This document shows, one piece after another, positions 44,006-53,997 of a stretch of 64,000 bases of DNA. The position numbers were made by a program, and so were the translations under genes. The stretch comes from Candidatus Poribacteria bacterium (GTDB lineage Bacteria; Poribacteria; WGA-4E; WGA-3G), in contig JAPPIG010000074.1 of assembly GCA_028820635.1 (NCBI GenBank), positions 62,001 to 126,000 on the forward strand, in the 5' to 3' direction. Within the stretch, counting starts at the first letter, position 1, and the number at the start of each line of letters is the position of its first letter. Below the pieces are notes generated by a model, which saw nothing but the letters and a program-made list of their open reading frames with translations, had not been told where the DNA came from and did no database searches.

Positions 44006-45691
44006 CTAAAAATCCAAGTTATAAATAACAAACGGTGCAAGTTTTGCCATTACTTCAAGTGGTGAATCTTTGTCAGAGACCGACACTTCAAATATAGCTT
44101 CGTTTTCCTTCACTGTAATCCAAGCAAGAAGTGAAGAAATTTCATCTGGCTTTACAATATCATTTTCTATCGGCACTGTACCAATATTTGCTTTAAAAAA
44201 ATTCAATATATTCAGGTTCACGACTACGAGAGGTTTTTTGGGCAGCCGTTTTAAGTAGGATGGTTTCTGCTTCTCTTGAAGCGTGTCAACGATTGAGTGC
44301 ATCTGCTCTTCAGAAAAACTTAAAAGAGACAGTCCATCCCTTTCGGCATAGTAGATATTCGATCCAAACTCAGACACCGTTGCACCTTTATAATCTGTTT
44401 TAGAAACAGAAGTATTCTGCAGATTAGAAAGACTGTTACCTATCTGATCCCATTTGCCGGGATTTTTTGGAATGAAAATTAAACTCCCGTGTGTATATAC
44501 GTTTCCCGCATCAATCTGGAACGTTTCATCGTTAATATCAAGGCTTTCCAAATCATCCGGTTCAAATAGTGTCAAATCGTCAACGGATAACGCCAGTTCG
44601 CCAGTTAAACCGGCAATAACATCATCTTCAAAATCGAGATTTAAAATGCCTTCCAGAAGAATGATGAAAGCATAAACGTCATCCGTTTCTGTATTTTCAA
44701 TTTCGGTATGGACCAATTCCCAGACAGTTTCTAAAATCGTTGGAGCAATAGCAATAAACAGGTCTTCTTTTCCTGACAAACTCTTAAGTATTTCCAGTTC
44801 GTCACCTTCTTTTAAGAAGGGTCCAATTCTGCTTTCCGGGAGTGTCGAATCAAATTCAGTGTAGAATTGAAAAAGGGGTGCAACCTCCAATAGATTGAGT
44901 TGAGCAAATACAGTTTTAAAAGTTTGCAGTTGTGTTCGTTCAATATCTGATAAACCTTGCAGCAGCGGTAATAGACCTGACACATTGATGAACCCTGTTA
45001 CTTGTCCCATCTCATATTTTTTAGAGACTTTTGAATACGATTCGTTTTTTTCAATAGATAAGGTTTTTTTTCTGTAGGTATCAATCAATTTTTCAAAGCT
45101 GTTTTCACCAATACCAACGACAAGAAAATCACCTACAAATCCATAATTAAAGAGGACATCTGGCATTTGGAGTGTATCGTATTTAACTTTTCTATGTTCG
45201 CCTGCGTTAGGCTTTAATGTTCCCCCAGACAATCCCATAGCACCGGTCAAGATTTTAGTTAATCGTTGCAATTCAGCAAGGTTTCCACCTGAATGCACAA
45301 CAATGCCGCCCCGAATGCTATTTATCCCCACGTCCCACATCGCAAAACCTGTTTGATATCCCACAGTGTCAATTATACCAAATAGATCTGTTCCGATAAT
45401 CGCTTCTGCTGCCAACATTCCTTGTTGTATTTCTTGTAAATCTGATTCGTCCAAAACTTGATCAAGTGTTTGCTCCCAATCTTCCGAAACCTGAATTTCG
45501 TTGTAAATTTCATCAATATCATTTAATTGTATATAAACGACACTTTCCTTTGGGATAAAGTCAGTAACCTTCGCTGCCTGAGCGAAAAATGGAATACCAG
45601 TTATTAAGAAGATGGTAATAATTAGTTTATATAAGTTTTTCCAAGGTCGTGAAAATGAATTGTGTTTTTGCCCTAAAACTTGGGACTTCAT
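44006..45691 (-). CDS. Exported DUF3352-like protein
   Basis: 561 residues, with GGAGG upstream of the ATG. A basic N-terminus is followed by a signal peptide (LYKLIITIFLITGIPFFAQAA). The mature protein starts KVTDFIPKESVVYIQLNDIDE and continues with GFAMWDVGINSIRGGIVVHSGG and ELALSVDD, a pattern like DUF3352 proteins, which occur widely in Planctomycetes and similar bacteria and are uncharacterised. Mostly alternating strands and acidic helices. Lies 14 bp downstream of the symporter gene in the same direction. Confidence 0.6.
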   Translation of the reverse strand: MKSQVLGQKHNSFSRPWKNLYKLIITIFLITGIPFFAQAAKVTDFIPKESVVYIQLNDIDEIYNEIQVSEDWEQTLDQVLDESDLQEIQQGMLAAEAIIGTDLFGIIDTVGYQTGFAMWDVGINSIRGGIVVHSGGNLAELQRLTKILTGAMGLSGGTLKPNAGEHRKVKYDTLQMPDVLFNYGFVGDFLVVGIGENSFEKLIDTYRKKTLSIEKNESYSKVSKKYEMGQVTGFINVSGLLPLLQGLSDIERTQLQTFKTVFAQLNLLEVAPLFQFYTEFDSTLPESRIGPFLKEGDELEILKSLSGKEDLFIAIAPTILETVWELVHTEIENTETDDVYAFIILLEGILNLDFEDDVIAGLTGELALSVDDLTLFEPDDLESLDINDETFQIDAGNVYTHGSLIFIPKNPGKWDQIGNSLSNLQNTSVSKTDYKGATVSEFGSNIYYAERDGLSLLSFSEEQMHSIVDTLQEKQKPSYLKRLPKKPLVVVNLNILNFFKANIGTVPIENDIVKPDEISSLLAWITVKENEAIFEVSVSDKDSPLEVMAKLAPFVIYNLDF

Positions 45692-45705
45692 CGGAAACCT
45701 CCTTT

Positions 45706-47397
45706 TTATGGAACTCGAATTTCTTCTACCAATACTTGCACTTCTTCAGGTGGCGGTGGTGTGAAAATAGATACGGCAATAGAGACAATAAAATTTAACA
45801 CCATACCAAGAGTGCCGATACCTTCCGGTGATATGCCCCACAGCCAATACTCAGATGTGTTAAGGTCGGGTTTGATAAATTTAAAGAATATGATATATGC
45901 TGCTGTGAAGGTAAAACCAACAATCATTCCTGCAACTGCCCCAGCTTTGTTCATTCGCTTAGAGAAAATTCCCATGACGATTGCGGGGAAGAATGAACTT
46001 GCCGCGAGTCCAAAGGCAAATGCAACGACCTGTGCAACAAATCCAGGAGGATTGATACCAAAATATCCAGCAACACAGACAGCAAAACCAGCAGCGATTC
46101 GCGCAGCCATTAATTCCTGTTTTTCGGATAAATCACGTACAATGCAACCTTTGAGTAAATCATGGGCAATAGCCGTTGAAATAACCAACAATAAGCCTGC
46201 AGCGGTAGACAGTGCTGCTGCTAAGCCTCCCGCAACTACTAATCCTGTAACCCAATTCGGTAGTTGGGCAATTTCAGGATTAGCTAATACCATAATGTCG
46301 TTGCTGATAGTCAACTCATTCGGTACAGCAGATTTTGGGCCACGGTACTGTATTGTTCCATCGTTGTTTAAATCATCAAATTTTATGAGGCCGGTTTTTT
46401 CCCAATTTGTAAACCAGTCAGGAACGTCTTCATATCTGATATCTTGTAATTCACCATCTTGTTCATAAGTCACAGTTTTAAGCAAATTTGTTTTCGCAAA
46501 TATGGCAACTGCTGGCGCAGTTGTATAAAGAAGTGCGATAAACAGTAGTGCCCATCCAGCAGAGGCTCGTGCTTCAGATGCTTTACGCACTGTATAAAAC
46601 CGAATAATTACATGTGGTAGTCCTGCTGTACCTAACATAAGTGCAGCAGTGATAAAAAACACATCAATTTTTGATTTGCTTCCATCAGTGTATTTATCAA
46701 AACCGAGTGCTTCGTGTAATCCATTGAGGCGGTCTAAAAGGTAAACACCTGAATCGTCTGCCGCGCCCAACCCCAACTGAGGAATTGGATTACCTGTAAC
46801 AAGGATAGAGATGAATATAGCAGGCACAAGGAATGCAAAAATGAGGACACAGTATTGCGCGACTTGTGTATAGGTAATGCCTTTCATGCCGCCAAGCACA
46901 GCATAAAAGAAAACAATTCCCATCCCGACAAGCACACCATAAGTAATGTCAACATTTAAAAATCGGGAAAAGGCGATACCGACACCTTGCATCTGTCCGG
47001 CAACATAGGTAAATGAGACAAATACAGCACAAACAACAGCAACGATTCTTGCCAACTGTGAATAATAGCGATCACCTACGAAATCAGGAACGGTATATTT
47101 GCCGAATTTACGAAGATAGGGGGCTAATAATAGTGCAAGCAGGACATACCCGCCTGTCCATCCGAGAAGATAGACGGAACCGTCGCGTCCCAGAAAAGCG
47201 ATCATCCCTGCCATTGAGATGAAAGACGCGGCACTCATCCAATCCGCTGCAGTTGCCATGCCATTCACAATCGGATGCACATTGCTACCAGCGACGTAGA
47301 AATCCCCAGTTGAACGCGCCTTGGACCAAATCGCTACACCGATATACAATGCAAAGGAGAGACCCACCATCACGAAGGTCCAAGCTTGTACGCTCAT
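45706..47397 (-). CDS. Sodium:solute symporter (SSS family, ActP/VC_2705-like large subunit)
   Basis: 563 residues with about 13 transmembrane helices. The N-terminal part ARSTGDFYVAGSNVHPIVNGMATAADWMSAASFISMAG and the motif GYVLLALLLAPYLRKFGKYTVPDFVGDRY are hallmarks of the acetate/solute permease branch of the SSS family. A soluble insertion of about 70 residues (FAKTNLLKTVTYEQDG...) lies mid-protein, as in VC_2705-type members. The upstream neighbour encodes the matching DUF4212 small subunit, only 2 bp away. Likely imports a small carboxylate with Na+. Confidence 0.9.
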   Translation of the reverse strand: MSVQAWTFVMVGLSFALYIGVAIWSKARSTGDFYVAGSNVHPIVNGMATAADWMSAASFISMAGMIAFLGRDGSVYLLGWTGGYVLLALLLAPYLRKFGKYTVPDFVGDRYYSQLARIVAVVCAVFVSFTYVAGQMQGVGIAFSRFLNVDITYGVLVGMGIVFFYAVLGGMKGITYTQVAQYCVLIFAFLVPAIFISILVTGNPIPQLGLGAADDSGVYLLDRLNGLHEALGFDKYTDGSKSKIDVFFITAALMLGTAGLPHVIIRFYTVRKASEARASAGWALLFIALLYTTAPAVAIFAKTNLLKTVTYEQDGELQDIRYEDVPDWFTNWEKTGLIKFDDLNNDGTIQYRGPKSAVPNELTISNDIMVLANPEIAQLPNWVTGLVVAGGLAAALSTAAGLLLVISTAIAHDLLKGCIVRDLSEKQELMAARIAAGFAVCVAGYFGINPPGFVAQVVAFAFGLAASSFFPAIVMGIFSKRMNKAGAVAGMIVGFTFTAAYIIFFKFIKPDLNTSEYWLWGISPEGIGTLGMVLNFIVSIAVSIFTPPPPEEVQVLVEEIRVP

Positions 47398-47399
47398 AC

Positions 47400-47678
47400 T
47401 TATTCCGAATCCTCCGCATTTTCTTCATCAGTTTGGTATTTTTTATCTAAGCGGTTCATCAACCAAGCATAGACAAAAATTAACACAACAAAAATCCATA
47501 TAGATGCTTGTTGTGCGAAATAGAAGCCGAGGCGAAACCCTCCGAACCGAATTTTATCAAGTTGTTCAACAAATACAATTGAGCAGAGAAAAGATGTGAC
47601 AAACCAGATTCCGAGTAGGATACCAAGATATTGTAGATTTTTCCGCCAATACAGTTTTTTATTCTCTGATGGTTTCAC
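47400..47678 (-). CDS. DUF4212 symporter small subunit
   Basis: 92 residues. The start is set at GTG 47678, because GGAGG (47690-47686) lies 7 nt before it and DUF4212 proteins begin just before the YWRKNL motif. The longer frame runs into a promoter and the upstream gene. Sequence LYWRKNLQYLGILLGIWF, RFGGFRLGFYFAQQASIWIFVVLIFVYAWLMNRLD gives two TM helices and the family signature. Obligate partner of SSS symporters of the VC_2705 type. Confidence 0.9.
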   Translation of the reverse strand: MKPSENKKLYWRKNLQYLGILLGIWFVTSFLCSIVFVEQLDKIRFGGFRLGFYFAQQASIWIFVVLIFVYAWLMNRLDKKYQTDEENAEDSE

Positions 47679-47736
47679 AAACTGTCCTCCGATTAACATG
47701 GAAACTTTTGCAATGGAAACAGTAGGATCATACTCA

Positions 47737-47765
47737 ATAATATCAAAATATGAGATTTTTGTCAA
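47737..47765 (-). promoter_or_regulatory. Promoter of DUF4212-symporter operon at the end of the SIS gene
   Basis: On the minus strand TTGACA (47765-47760), 17-bp spacer, TATTAT (47742-47737). The -35 box contains the TGA stop codon of the upstream gmhA-like gene, so the symporter operon has its own promoter despite close packing. Confidence 0.65.
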
Positions 47766-48349
47766 TAGTTCTCAGGAAACATCAAACGTTCCACTTGTTC
47801 TATTAGAATATGTAAAACCTTAATATGGATTTCCTGAATTCGATCTGCTGTCCTACCCGGTGCGATTAGGTAACTATCACAGTAGTTTTTAAGCTGTCCA
47901 CCATCTCTACCAATCAATCCAAACACGTGCATCTGCCTTGATTTTGCTGCTTTCGCCGCACGAACAACATTATCGGAATTCCCACTCGTTGAGAGGACAA
48001 CCAATAGATCGCCAGGATGACCTAACGCTAACAGAGGGCGCGCGAATACTTCCGCAAATCCAAAATCGTTTGCAGTGCAGGTAATATGCCCGGAATCACT
48101 TAGTGCAATGACCGGAAGTGGTTCCCGATTATCACGAAACTTCCCTGTACACTCTTCTGCAAAGTGGATGGCATCACACAAACTCCCACCATTTCCACAA
48201 GCAAATATTCTGCCTTGTTGTTCAAAAACTACTTGCATCAAGAAGGCTGTCTCAGCAATAATTTTGATATTATCAGGGTTTTGGATAAATTGGTTGAGTG
48301 CGTCCTGTGCATCTGACAACGCGCTACGAATACTATGTGAGAGGTCCAT
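47762..48349 (-). CDS. SIS-domain phosphoheptose isomerase (GmhA-like)
   Basis: 195 residues, normal for GmhA. CGNGGSLCDAIHFAEECTGKF is the phosphosugar-binding and metal-site signature of sedoheptulose-7-phosphate isomerases. HPGDLLVVLSTSGNSDNVVRAA and the terminal EIHIKVLHILIEQVE are the second SIS motif and the catalytic His/Glu helix. Initiates ADP-heptose synthesis for LPS or glycoproteins. Overlaps the gene upstream by 17 bp. Confidence 0.85.
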   Translation of the reverse strand: MDLSHSIRSALSDAQDALNQFIQNPDNIKIIAETAFLMQVVFEQQGRIFACGNGGSLCDAIHFAEECTGKFRDNREPLPVIALSDSGHITCTANDFGFAEVFARPLLALGHPGDLLVVLSTSGNSDNVVRAAKAAKSRQMHVFGLIGRDGGQLKNYCDSYLIAPGRTADRIQEIHIKVLHILIEQVERLMFPENY

Positions 48350-48824
48350 TATATTTTACTCCTAACGTGTCAAACTGCAAATCCATAGATTCACCGGGCG
48401 CTAAATTCTCCCATTGCTGCAATAAATTTCGTAGATGCTTTCGCATTATCTCAATCTGCGTAGGAGTGGCGTTGGCAGGAAGTTCTTGGCTATCAGGTTG
48501 AAGCAACGGATCCGGGAAACTTTCCCATAATTCTGCCTGTAACAAGGCTACGATAGGTTCTGCTACCATTGCTTCTTTGGGGATTTTGAAGGGGCGTTCT
48601 GATGTGGGCAGACTAAAATCAGGGATGTCGTAGCCTTTCGCCACAAGTCCGAAGAACGCATTTTGAAAACCCAGCGTGGTTTCGACTACGTAGTGAGCAA
48701 AATCGTGTTGCACAAATCCATGATGAATATGTGTCCACGTAACACTTCCATCGTCACGAATGCAAGTAAGTGTATCAGGTTTGTGTTTATGTTGGTTTTT
48801 GCCTTTTTTGAAACGAATGAGCAT
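48333..48824 (-). CDS. Hypothetical protein in the trpB-gmhA cluster
   Basis: 163 residues, no signal peptide or membrane helix. The N-terminal part contains CIRDDGSVTWTHIHHGFVQHDFAHYVVETTLGFQNAFFGLVAKGYDI, with a string of His residues that could bind metal. The rest is helical. Family not recognised. It starts 3 bp after the HEAT gene and overlaps gmhA at its end, so it belongs to this operon. Confidence 0.7.
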   Translation of the reverse strand: MLIRFKKGKNQHKHKPDTLTCIRDDGSVTWTHIHHGFVQHDFAHYVVETTLGFQNAFFGLVAKGYDIPDFSLPTSERPFKIPKEAMVAEPIVALLQAELWESFPDPLLQPDSQELPANATPTQIEIMRKHLRNLLQQWENLAPGESMDLQFDTLGVKYNGPLT

Positions 48825-48827
48825 TTG

Positions 48828-49430
48828 TTATATGTTCTGTTCCTCAATTTGATGCAGTGCTTCGCTGATGTAGCGGCGAACCCATTCACTTTCGGTGGTT
48901 TCAGCTAACGTGTTGAGAGCAGATACCGCTTGCGGATTACCGATTCTGCCTAAAGCCACAACAGCAGCTGAACAGACTGACCTATCAATATCATTGACGC
49001 TGCTTATCAATGCTTCTATCACCTGCACAGGTGGGTTTGCAACCCGTTCTTCGCTAAGTCCCAATTCACCGAGGGCGACCACAGCAGCACAACGCATATC
49101 TGGTTCTACGTCTTGTAGGAACGGAATAAGTCTGTCAACGGCACGTTCATCGCGGAGGTGTCCAAGGGAGGATATAGCAAAGCGACGAACGGCTATATTA
49201 TCGTCGGATAATGCTTCAATTAGTGGTGCAATAGCATGCACATCCCCTACACCACCTAACCCTTCAGCAGCATAAGCACGCATTTCCGCAGATTCTGATC
49301 GCAATTTTCGAAGCAACAACCGTGTCGGGAAATACCGCCAATTCCTTAAGGGGCCGTCTTTATGTAAAAGCAGCTGAATCAATCTACGAATCTTTTGTTG
49401 TAGAGATTGATCCGAAACTTCACGTGCCAT
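48828..49430 (-). CDS. HEAT-repeat protein
   Basis: 200 residues from the ATG at 49430 (MAREVSDQSL), with GAGGCAGC upstream; 20 earlier codons are not needed. Contains about four HEAT/PBS-lyase-like repeats of A-x-x-ALG-x-x-G-D/N pattern (EMRAYAAEGLGGVGDVHAI, AVRRFAISSLGHLRDERAV, DMRCAAVVALGELGL, SVCSAAVVALGRIGNPQAV). Such proteins are binding scaffolds or phycobilin-lyase-like in other groups. Role here unknown. Confidence 0.85.
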   Translation of the reverse strand: MAREVSDQSLQQKIRRLIQLLLHKDGPLRNWRYFPTRLLLRKLRSESAEMRAYAAEGLGGVGDVHAIAPLIEALSDDNIAVRRFAISSLGHLRDERAVDRLIPFLQDVEPDMRCAAVVALGELGLSEERVANPPVQVIEALISSVNDIDRSVCSAAVVALGRIGNPQAVSALNTLAETTESEWVRRYISEALHQIEEQNI

Positions 49431-49531
49431 TGTGCTGCCTCTATGGTAATGAAATTGTGGAATTATAGCATGTATTCTATCCAATGGCAATTTGTTTTTG
49501 GATGAAGAAATAGGGTAACTGCCTCAGGACC

Positions 49532-50725
49532 TTACAAGGTAATACCCAATTCCTTTGCAATGGTGTAAACATCTTTGTCGCCACGTCCAGACAAGCAGAC
49601 CGCTATAACTTTATCTTTCCCAAGTTTCGGCGCAAGTTCACGTAGGTATGCGATCGCATGCGCGGATTCTAAAGCAGGGATGATGCCTTCAGTTTCAGAT
49701 AACAACTGAAATCCTTCTACTGCCTCAGCATCGGTAATTGGGACGTATTCTGCCCTGCCAGTTTCGCGATAATAACTGTGTTCCGGACCGACACCAGGAT
49801 AGTCCAAACCCGCGGAGATTGAGTGTGCGGGTGTAATTTGTCCATCATCTTCTTGCAATAGATAACACTTTGCCCCGTGAAAAACGCCGACACTTCCTGC
49901 AGTGAGCGGTGCTGCATGACGTCCGCTGCGGATACTTTCTCCTGCTGCTTCAACTCCGATGAGGCGTACGGATTCATCATGATAGAATGGATAAAACATG
50001 CCGAGAGAATTACTACCACCACCAACACAAGCAACGACACAATCCGGTAAATCGCCCTCTTGTTCTAAAATTTGTGTTCTTGCTTCTTCACCAATGACGG
50101 CTTGAAAGTCCCTAACAATCATCGGATATGGATGCGCACCTACAACTGAGCCAAGAAGTAAATACGTCGTCCGAACATTCGTGACCCAATCTCTGAAACA
50201 TGCATTGATAGCATCTTTCAGTGTGCGTGAACCAGAATTGACCGGTACAACCTTTGTTCCCATCAATTGCATGCGGAATACGTTGAGTGCTTGTCGTTCT
50301 ATATCCTCTTCACCCATATAGACTTCACATTCCATATCGAACTTCGCAGCGACGGTAGCGGTCGCAACACCATGTTGCCCTGCCCCAGTTTCAGCGATAA
50401 TACGTTTCTTACCCATCCACCGTGCAAGTAGTATCTGTCCGATTGCGCTGTTGATTTTGTGGGCACCTGTGTGGTTCAGGTCTTCCCTTTTGAGGTATAT
50501 CTTTGCACCGCCGAGTGTTTCCGTTAGCCGTTCTGCATAATAGAGTGGATTTGGTCTTCCGACATATTCGCTGAGGTAATATCGAAATTCCTTTTGAAAG
50601 TCGGGATTGTCTTTGAGGGATGTATATGCTTCTTCTAATTCTATGAGTGCGGGCATAAGGGTTTCGGGGACATATCTGCCACCGAACTGCCCAAAGTGTC
50701 CTGTAGCGTCAGGGAGCTGTTGCAT
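49532..50725 (-). CDS. trpB: Tryptophan synthase beta chain
   Basis: 397 residues, GGAGAACTTAC before ATG. Starts [17 protein letters not shown] as in TrpB1-type enzymes. The PLP lysine is in [12 protein letters not shown], the phosphate-binding glycine loop is [10 protein letters not shown], and the catalytic Glu is in AETGAGQHG. Condenses indole with serine. No trpA or other trp genes are adjacent, so the pathway is dispersed in this genome. Confidence 0.97.
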   Translation of the reverse strand: MQQLPDATGHFGQFGGRYVPETLMPALIELEEAYTSLKDNPDFQKEFRYYLSEYVGRPNPLYYAERLTETLGGAKIYLKREDLNHTGAHKINSAIGQILLARWMGKKRIIAETGAGQHGVATATVAAKFDMECEVYMGEEDIERQALNVFRMQLMGTKVVPVNSGSRTLKDAINACFRDWVTNVRTTYLLLGSVVGAHPYPMIVRDFQAVIGEEARTQILEQEGDLPDCVVACVGGGSNSLGMFYPFYHDESVRLIGVEAAGESIRSGRHAAPLTAGSVGVFHGAKCYLLQEDDGQITPAHSISAGLDYPGVGPEHSYYRETGRAEYVPITDAEAVEGFQLLSETEGIIPALESAHAIAYLRELAPKLGKDKVIAVCLSGRGDKDVYTIAKELGITL

Positions 50726-50768
50726 GTAAGTTCTCCAATAGGTATTGTATCGTGTTTATATATGTTAT

Positions 50769-51782
50769 TTACATTCTTTGCATAAGTGATTTTGCTCGTA
50801 GGTTTGGACGTTTTAAAACCGATGGGTTTACAATAGATTTTGGACGTTGTCCTGTTAAAACCTGTGTCACGCAGGTTGCAGCAGTTACTTCCAATTCAAG
50901 GATTGATTCTTCAGAGACAAATGCGGCGTGTGGTGTGATAACCACATTATCAAGTGTAAGCAAGACCTCCTCTATTTCCGGCGGCTCAGTTTCCAACACA
51001 TCTATACCAGCACCGGCAATTTCTCCGTTTTGGAGTGCCTCTGTGAGTGCTGCGGTGTCTACAATACCACCTCGCGCAGTATTGATTAGAAATGCTGTCG
51101 ATTTCATTGCGCGAAATTCGTCATGACTGAACATGTGCTGCGTTTCAGTTGTCAATGGTGCGTGGATTGTGATAAAATCTGCTGTTTTGAGTAAGTCTTG
51201 AAAAGAGACTTTTTCAGCACCTTGAGGTTGAATTAATTCCGCAGAGGTGCGAGGTGAATAGATTTTCACATTCAATCCAAACGCCTTCGCTTTTGGAATA
51301 ATTGCTTTAGCAATGTGTCCGAATCCGATGATACCCAATGTTTTACCACGCAATCGGTACATCTGCGGTCCAATGTTCTGGTCCCAAATGCCAGATTTAA
51401 TCGCTTCATTGTAACTTGATATTTTCCTTGCACAAGCGAGGAGAAGTGCCATCGCATGATCAGAAACTTCATCAACACAATAGGCAGGAACATTCGTAAC
51501 GATAATGCCGTTCTGTGTAGCAGTTTCCACATCAATATTATCTAATCCGATGCCGTAACGTGCGATAATTTGGCATTTTTTTGCTGCGTCAATGACACAC
51601 TTGCGAACCGGTTTCCAACAGGTAAGGATACCGTCCACCTTCGGGGCGAGAGTGAGAAGTTCTTTTTCGCCACCTGTTTCTGCCACGATAAGTTCTGCAC
51701 CTATTTTAGCAAGCACTTCTCGTTCTGGTTCAATAGAAGACCATGCGTAGTCAGTTATAAGAACTTTCCAATTGTATGACAT
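50769..51782 (-). CDS. D-2-hydroxyacid dehydrogenase (phosphoglycerate dehydrogenase/CtBP-like)
   Basis: 337 residues. NAD-binding motif GIIGFGHIAKAIIPKAKAFG. Catalytic residues: Arg in LINTARGGIVD, Glu in DVLETEPPE and His in VITPHAAFVS. Overall order is the catalytic N-terminal half, cofactor domain, and a short C-terminus. Closest in pattern to the C-terminal-binding-protein/SerA-like branch; the regulatory ACT domain of SerA is missing. Reaction is reduction of a 2-keto acid or the reverse; substrate unknown. It lies 44 bp upstream of trpB in the same direction. Confidence 0.88.
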   Translation of the reverse strand: MSYNWKVLITDYAWSSIEPEREVLAKIGAELIVAETGGEKELLTLAPKVDGILTCWKPVRKCVIDAAKKCQIIARYGIGLDNIDVETATQNGIIVTNVPAYCVDEVSDHAMALLLACARKISSYNEAIKSGIWDQNIGPQMYRLRGKTLGIIGFGHIAKAIIPKAKAFGLNVKIYSPRTSAELIQPQGAEKVSFQDLLKTADFITIHAPLTTETQHMFSHDEFRAMKSTAFLINTARGGIVDTAALTEALQNGEIAGAGIDVLETEPPEIEEVLLTLDNVVITPHAAFVSEESILELEVTAATCVTQVLTGQRPKSIVNPSVLKRPNLRAKSLMQRM

Positions 51783-51830
51783 ATTTTACTTTAGTTGAAA
51801 TCGTTGTTAGAAACTGCTCCTACAAGACGA

Positions 51831-53213
51831 TTACAAGAATACTTTGCCCGGATTCATTAGGTTTTGAGGATCCAAGGCATGCTTGATGGCACGCATTAAG
51901 TCAACTGCGTCTCCATGTTCTTTCTCTAACGCTGCCCGTTTACCGATGCCAATGCCGTGTTCTCCGGTGCAAGTGCCATCTATTTTCAAGGCAATGTCTA
52001 CAATTTGGTCGCTGATCTGCTGCGCTTCTGCTAATTCATCATTATTCCCAGGTTCAAGCGGAAAGACAACGTGGAAGTTTCCATCACCGACGTGGCCAAG
52101 CACAGATGCACTGAGGTTGGAATTTTGAAGCAATGTTTTTGTCTTTGTGATACACTCAGCGAGCCGAGAGATTGGGACACAGACATCGGTGACATATCCT
52201 ACGGAGCCAGGACGTCGGTTAAGTGCAGCGTAGTAACTATCATATCGGGCTCGCCAGAGCCGTTTACGTTCCGTTTCATCTGTGGCATATCGAAAATCGC
52301 CACTTCCATGTGCTGATGCGATAGTACCAGCGATCTTTGAACTTTCGGCAACAGTGTTAGCCGATCCGTGAAATTCAAAGAAGAGCGTCGGAGCAACTTC
52401 ATAAGCTAATCCAGAATATTTATTGACAGCATCCATCTGAAGTTCATCTAACAGTTCTATGCGAGCGATACTGACACCTGATCCTATGAGTTCAATTACG
52501 GTGTTTACTGCGGCATCAACGGATGGAAACGCGCAGACAGCAGAGGCGATTGCTTCTGGTAACAGCGCTAATTTGAGTGTGATTTCAGTGATAATTCCCA
52601 ATGTGCCTTCTGAACCGATGAAGAGACGTGTCAAATCATAGCCTGCAGCGGATTTTCGCGCTCTACTACCGGTGCGGACAAGTGTACCATCAGCAGTAAT
52701 AACGGTTAAGCCAAGAATGTTGTCCTGCATGGTGCCGTAGCAGACAGCACTTGTACCTGAAGCGCGTGTTGCTGTCATTCCACCTAATGAGGCATCCGCA
52801 CCCGGATCAACAGGAAAATGCAGTTCCGTCCCAAGTTCGACAAGGTGCTTGTTTAATTGCAAACGGGTTACGCCTGCTTGGACAGTAACATCTCTATCGT
52901 CTTCGTTGACGCTAAGGATGCGGTTCATTTCGTTTAAAGAGATACAAAGTGTTCCTTCAGTTGCAACGACCGCTCCTTCAACACCAGTGCCAGTTCCATA
53001 AGGGATTATCGGAATACTATAATTTGCACAGATTTTTACGATCTCAGAAACTTCAGAGTTGGTTTTAGGAAAGGCAACAGCATCGGGCAGCGCGCCGCTA
53101 TGATATGATGCGTCCCGTGCGTGTGCATTTAGAACGGCATCGTCTGTGCTGAAACGCTCTCCAAGAACGGAACGGAGTTCTTTATGCGGATCTATTAAAT
53201 CGTGTTGGTTCAT
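51831..53213 (-). CDS. FAD-linked oxidase, D-lactate dehydrogenase/glycolate oxidase GlcD-like
   Basis: 460 residues. FAD-binding PCMH domain: IPIIPYGTGTGVEGAVVATEGTLCISL, FPVDPGADASLGGMTATRASGTSAV, GLTVITADGTLVRTG and FIGSEGTLGIITEITLKL. The C-terminal FAD-linked oxidase domain ends CTGEHGIGIGKRAAL and LDPQNLMNPGKVFL, all standard for this family. Oxidises a D-2-hydroxyacid such as D-lactate or glycolate. Sits just upstream of the D-2-hydroxyacid dehydrogenase gene, suggesting related substrates. Confidence 0.92.
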   Translation of the reverse strand: MNQHDLIDPHKELRSVLGERFSTDDAVLNAHARDASYHSGALPDAVAFPKTNSEVSEIVKICANYSIPIIPYGTGTGVEGAVVATEGTLCISLNEMNRILSVNEDDRDVTVQAGVTRLQLNKHLVELGTELHFPVDPGADASLGGMTATRASGTSAVCYGTMQDNILGLTVITADGTLVRTGSRARKSAAGYDLTRLFIGSEGTLGIITEITLKLALLPEAIASAVCAFPSVDAAVNTVIELIGSGVSIARIELLDELQMDAVNKYSGLAYEVAPTLFFEFHGSANTVAESSKIAGTIASAHGSGDFRYATDETERKRLWRARYDSYYAALNRRPGSVGYVTDVCVPISRLAECITKTKTLLQNSNLSASVLGHVGDGNFHVVFPLEPGNNDELAEAQQISDQIVDIALKIDGTCTGEHGIGIGKRAALEKEHGDAVDLMRAIKHALDPQNLMNPGKVFL

Positions 53214-53331
53214 GCTATCGGTATTTTAGCATGAATTGAGGTTAGAGGCAAGGTAATATGAAAGGAAAGTTAAAATTTCGTTCGCAAAATGAGTAGTCAC
53301 TGCTCCGAGTAATGTTCATTTAGTGTCAGCT

Positions 53332-53922
53332 TTATTCATGGAATGTAACGCGCTCGTATATTTCCTGCAACGGTAATTCACACTGAATGGAAGTAAGTGC
53401 AACTTGCTGCGTAAGCTCTTGGAAGAAGGTTATACTCCACTCATCAGGTTTTCGGAGGTAGCGTTCAACGTTCACCTTGTCTTGCGAGACGACGATGTAT
53501 TCTTGCAAAGATTCAATCTGTCGGTAGTGCAAGAATTTTTCGCCTCTGTCATAAGCCTCGGTAGTAGGAGAGAGTACCTCAACAATAACAATTGGGTTGA
53601 GGAGTGTGTCAAACACATCGTCTTCAAAGCGAGGTTCATCACAGACAACCCCGACATCAGGATAAAAATAGGAATTTGCTGAGGGAATACTAATGCGCAT
53701 ATCGTTAGAAAATGCGGCACACCCAGTCCCTTTCAAGCGAGTGCGGAGTTCACCGGAGATATTGTTAGTAATTAGATTATGAACGAAACTTGCTCCGGGC
53801 ATAGTGATAATCTCTCCATTGACGTATTCGCTTCTGACTGTGTCAGCGTCAGGGATTGCTTTACGTTCTAAAGTGATATATTCCTCTGGTGTCAGAAATG
53901 TTTGCGCGCCTCTTGTTGCCAT
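53332..53922 (-). CDS. Uma2-family (DUF820) putative endonuclease
   Basis: 196 residues with GGAGGGAATC before ATG. The Uma2 fold of the PD-(D/E)XK superfamily: EYVNGEIITMPGAS (first acid), YFYPDVGVVCDEP (Asp), and IVIVEVLSPTTEAYDRGEKFLHYRQIESLQEYIVVSQDK with the E-x-L/V-S motif where E-x-K usually lies. Very common, multicopy family in cyanobacteria and similar genomes; biological role poorly known. Confidence 0.88.
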   Translation of the reverse strand: MATRGAQTFLTPEEYITLERKAIPDADTVRSEYVNGEIITMPGASFVHNLITNNISGELRTRLKGTGCAAFSNDMRISIPSANSYFYPDVGVVCDEPRFEDDVFDTLLNPIVIVEVLSPTTEAYDRGEKFLHYRQIESLQEYIVVSQDKVNVERYLRKPDEWSITFFQELTQQVALTSIQCELPLQEIYERVTFHE

Positions 53923-53997
53923 GATTCCCTCCGATAATTTTCTGGTAACTTTATTATAGCGGAACTTTGCAGGGATTTCAAGGTTTAGATTTAACTG

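Noticed and set aside
45680..46468. 262-codon open frame on the plus strand
   Set aside because: It is exactly antisense to the SSS symporter gene, whose domains and partner gene are clear. The translated sequence is low-complexity (Ala/Thr/Pro/Asn) and has no motif.
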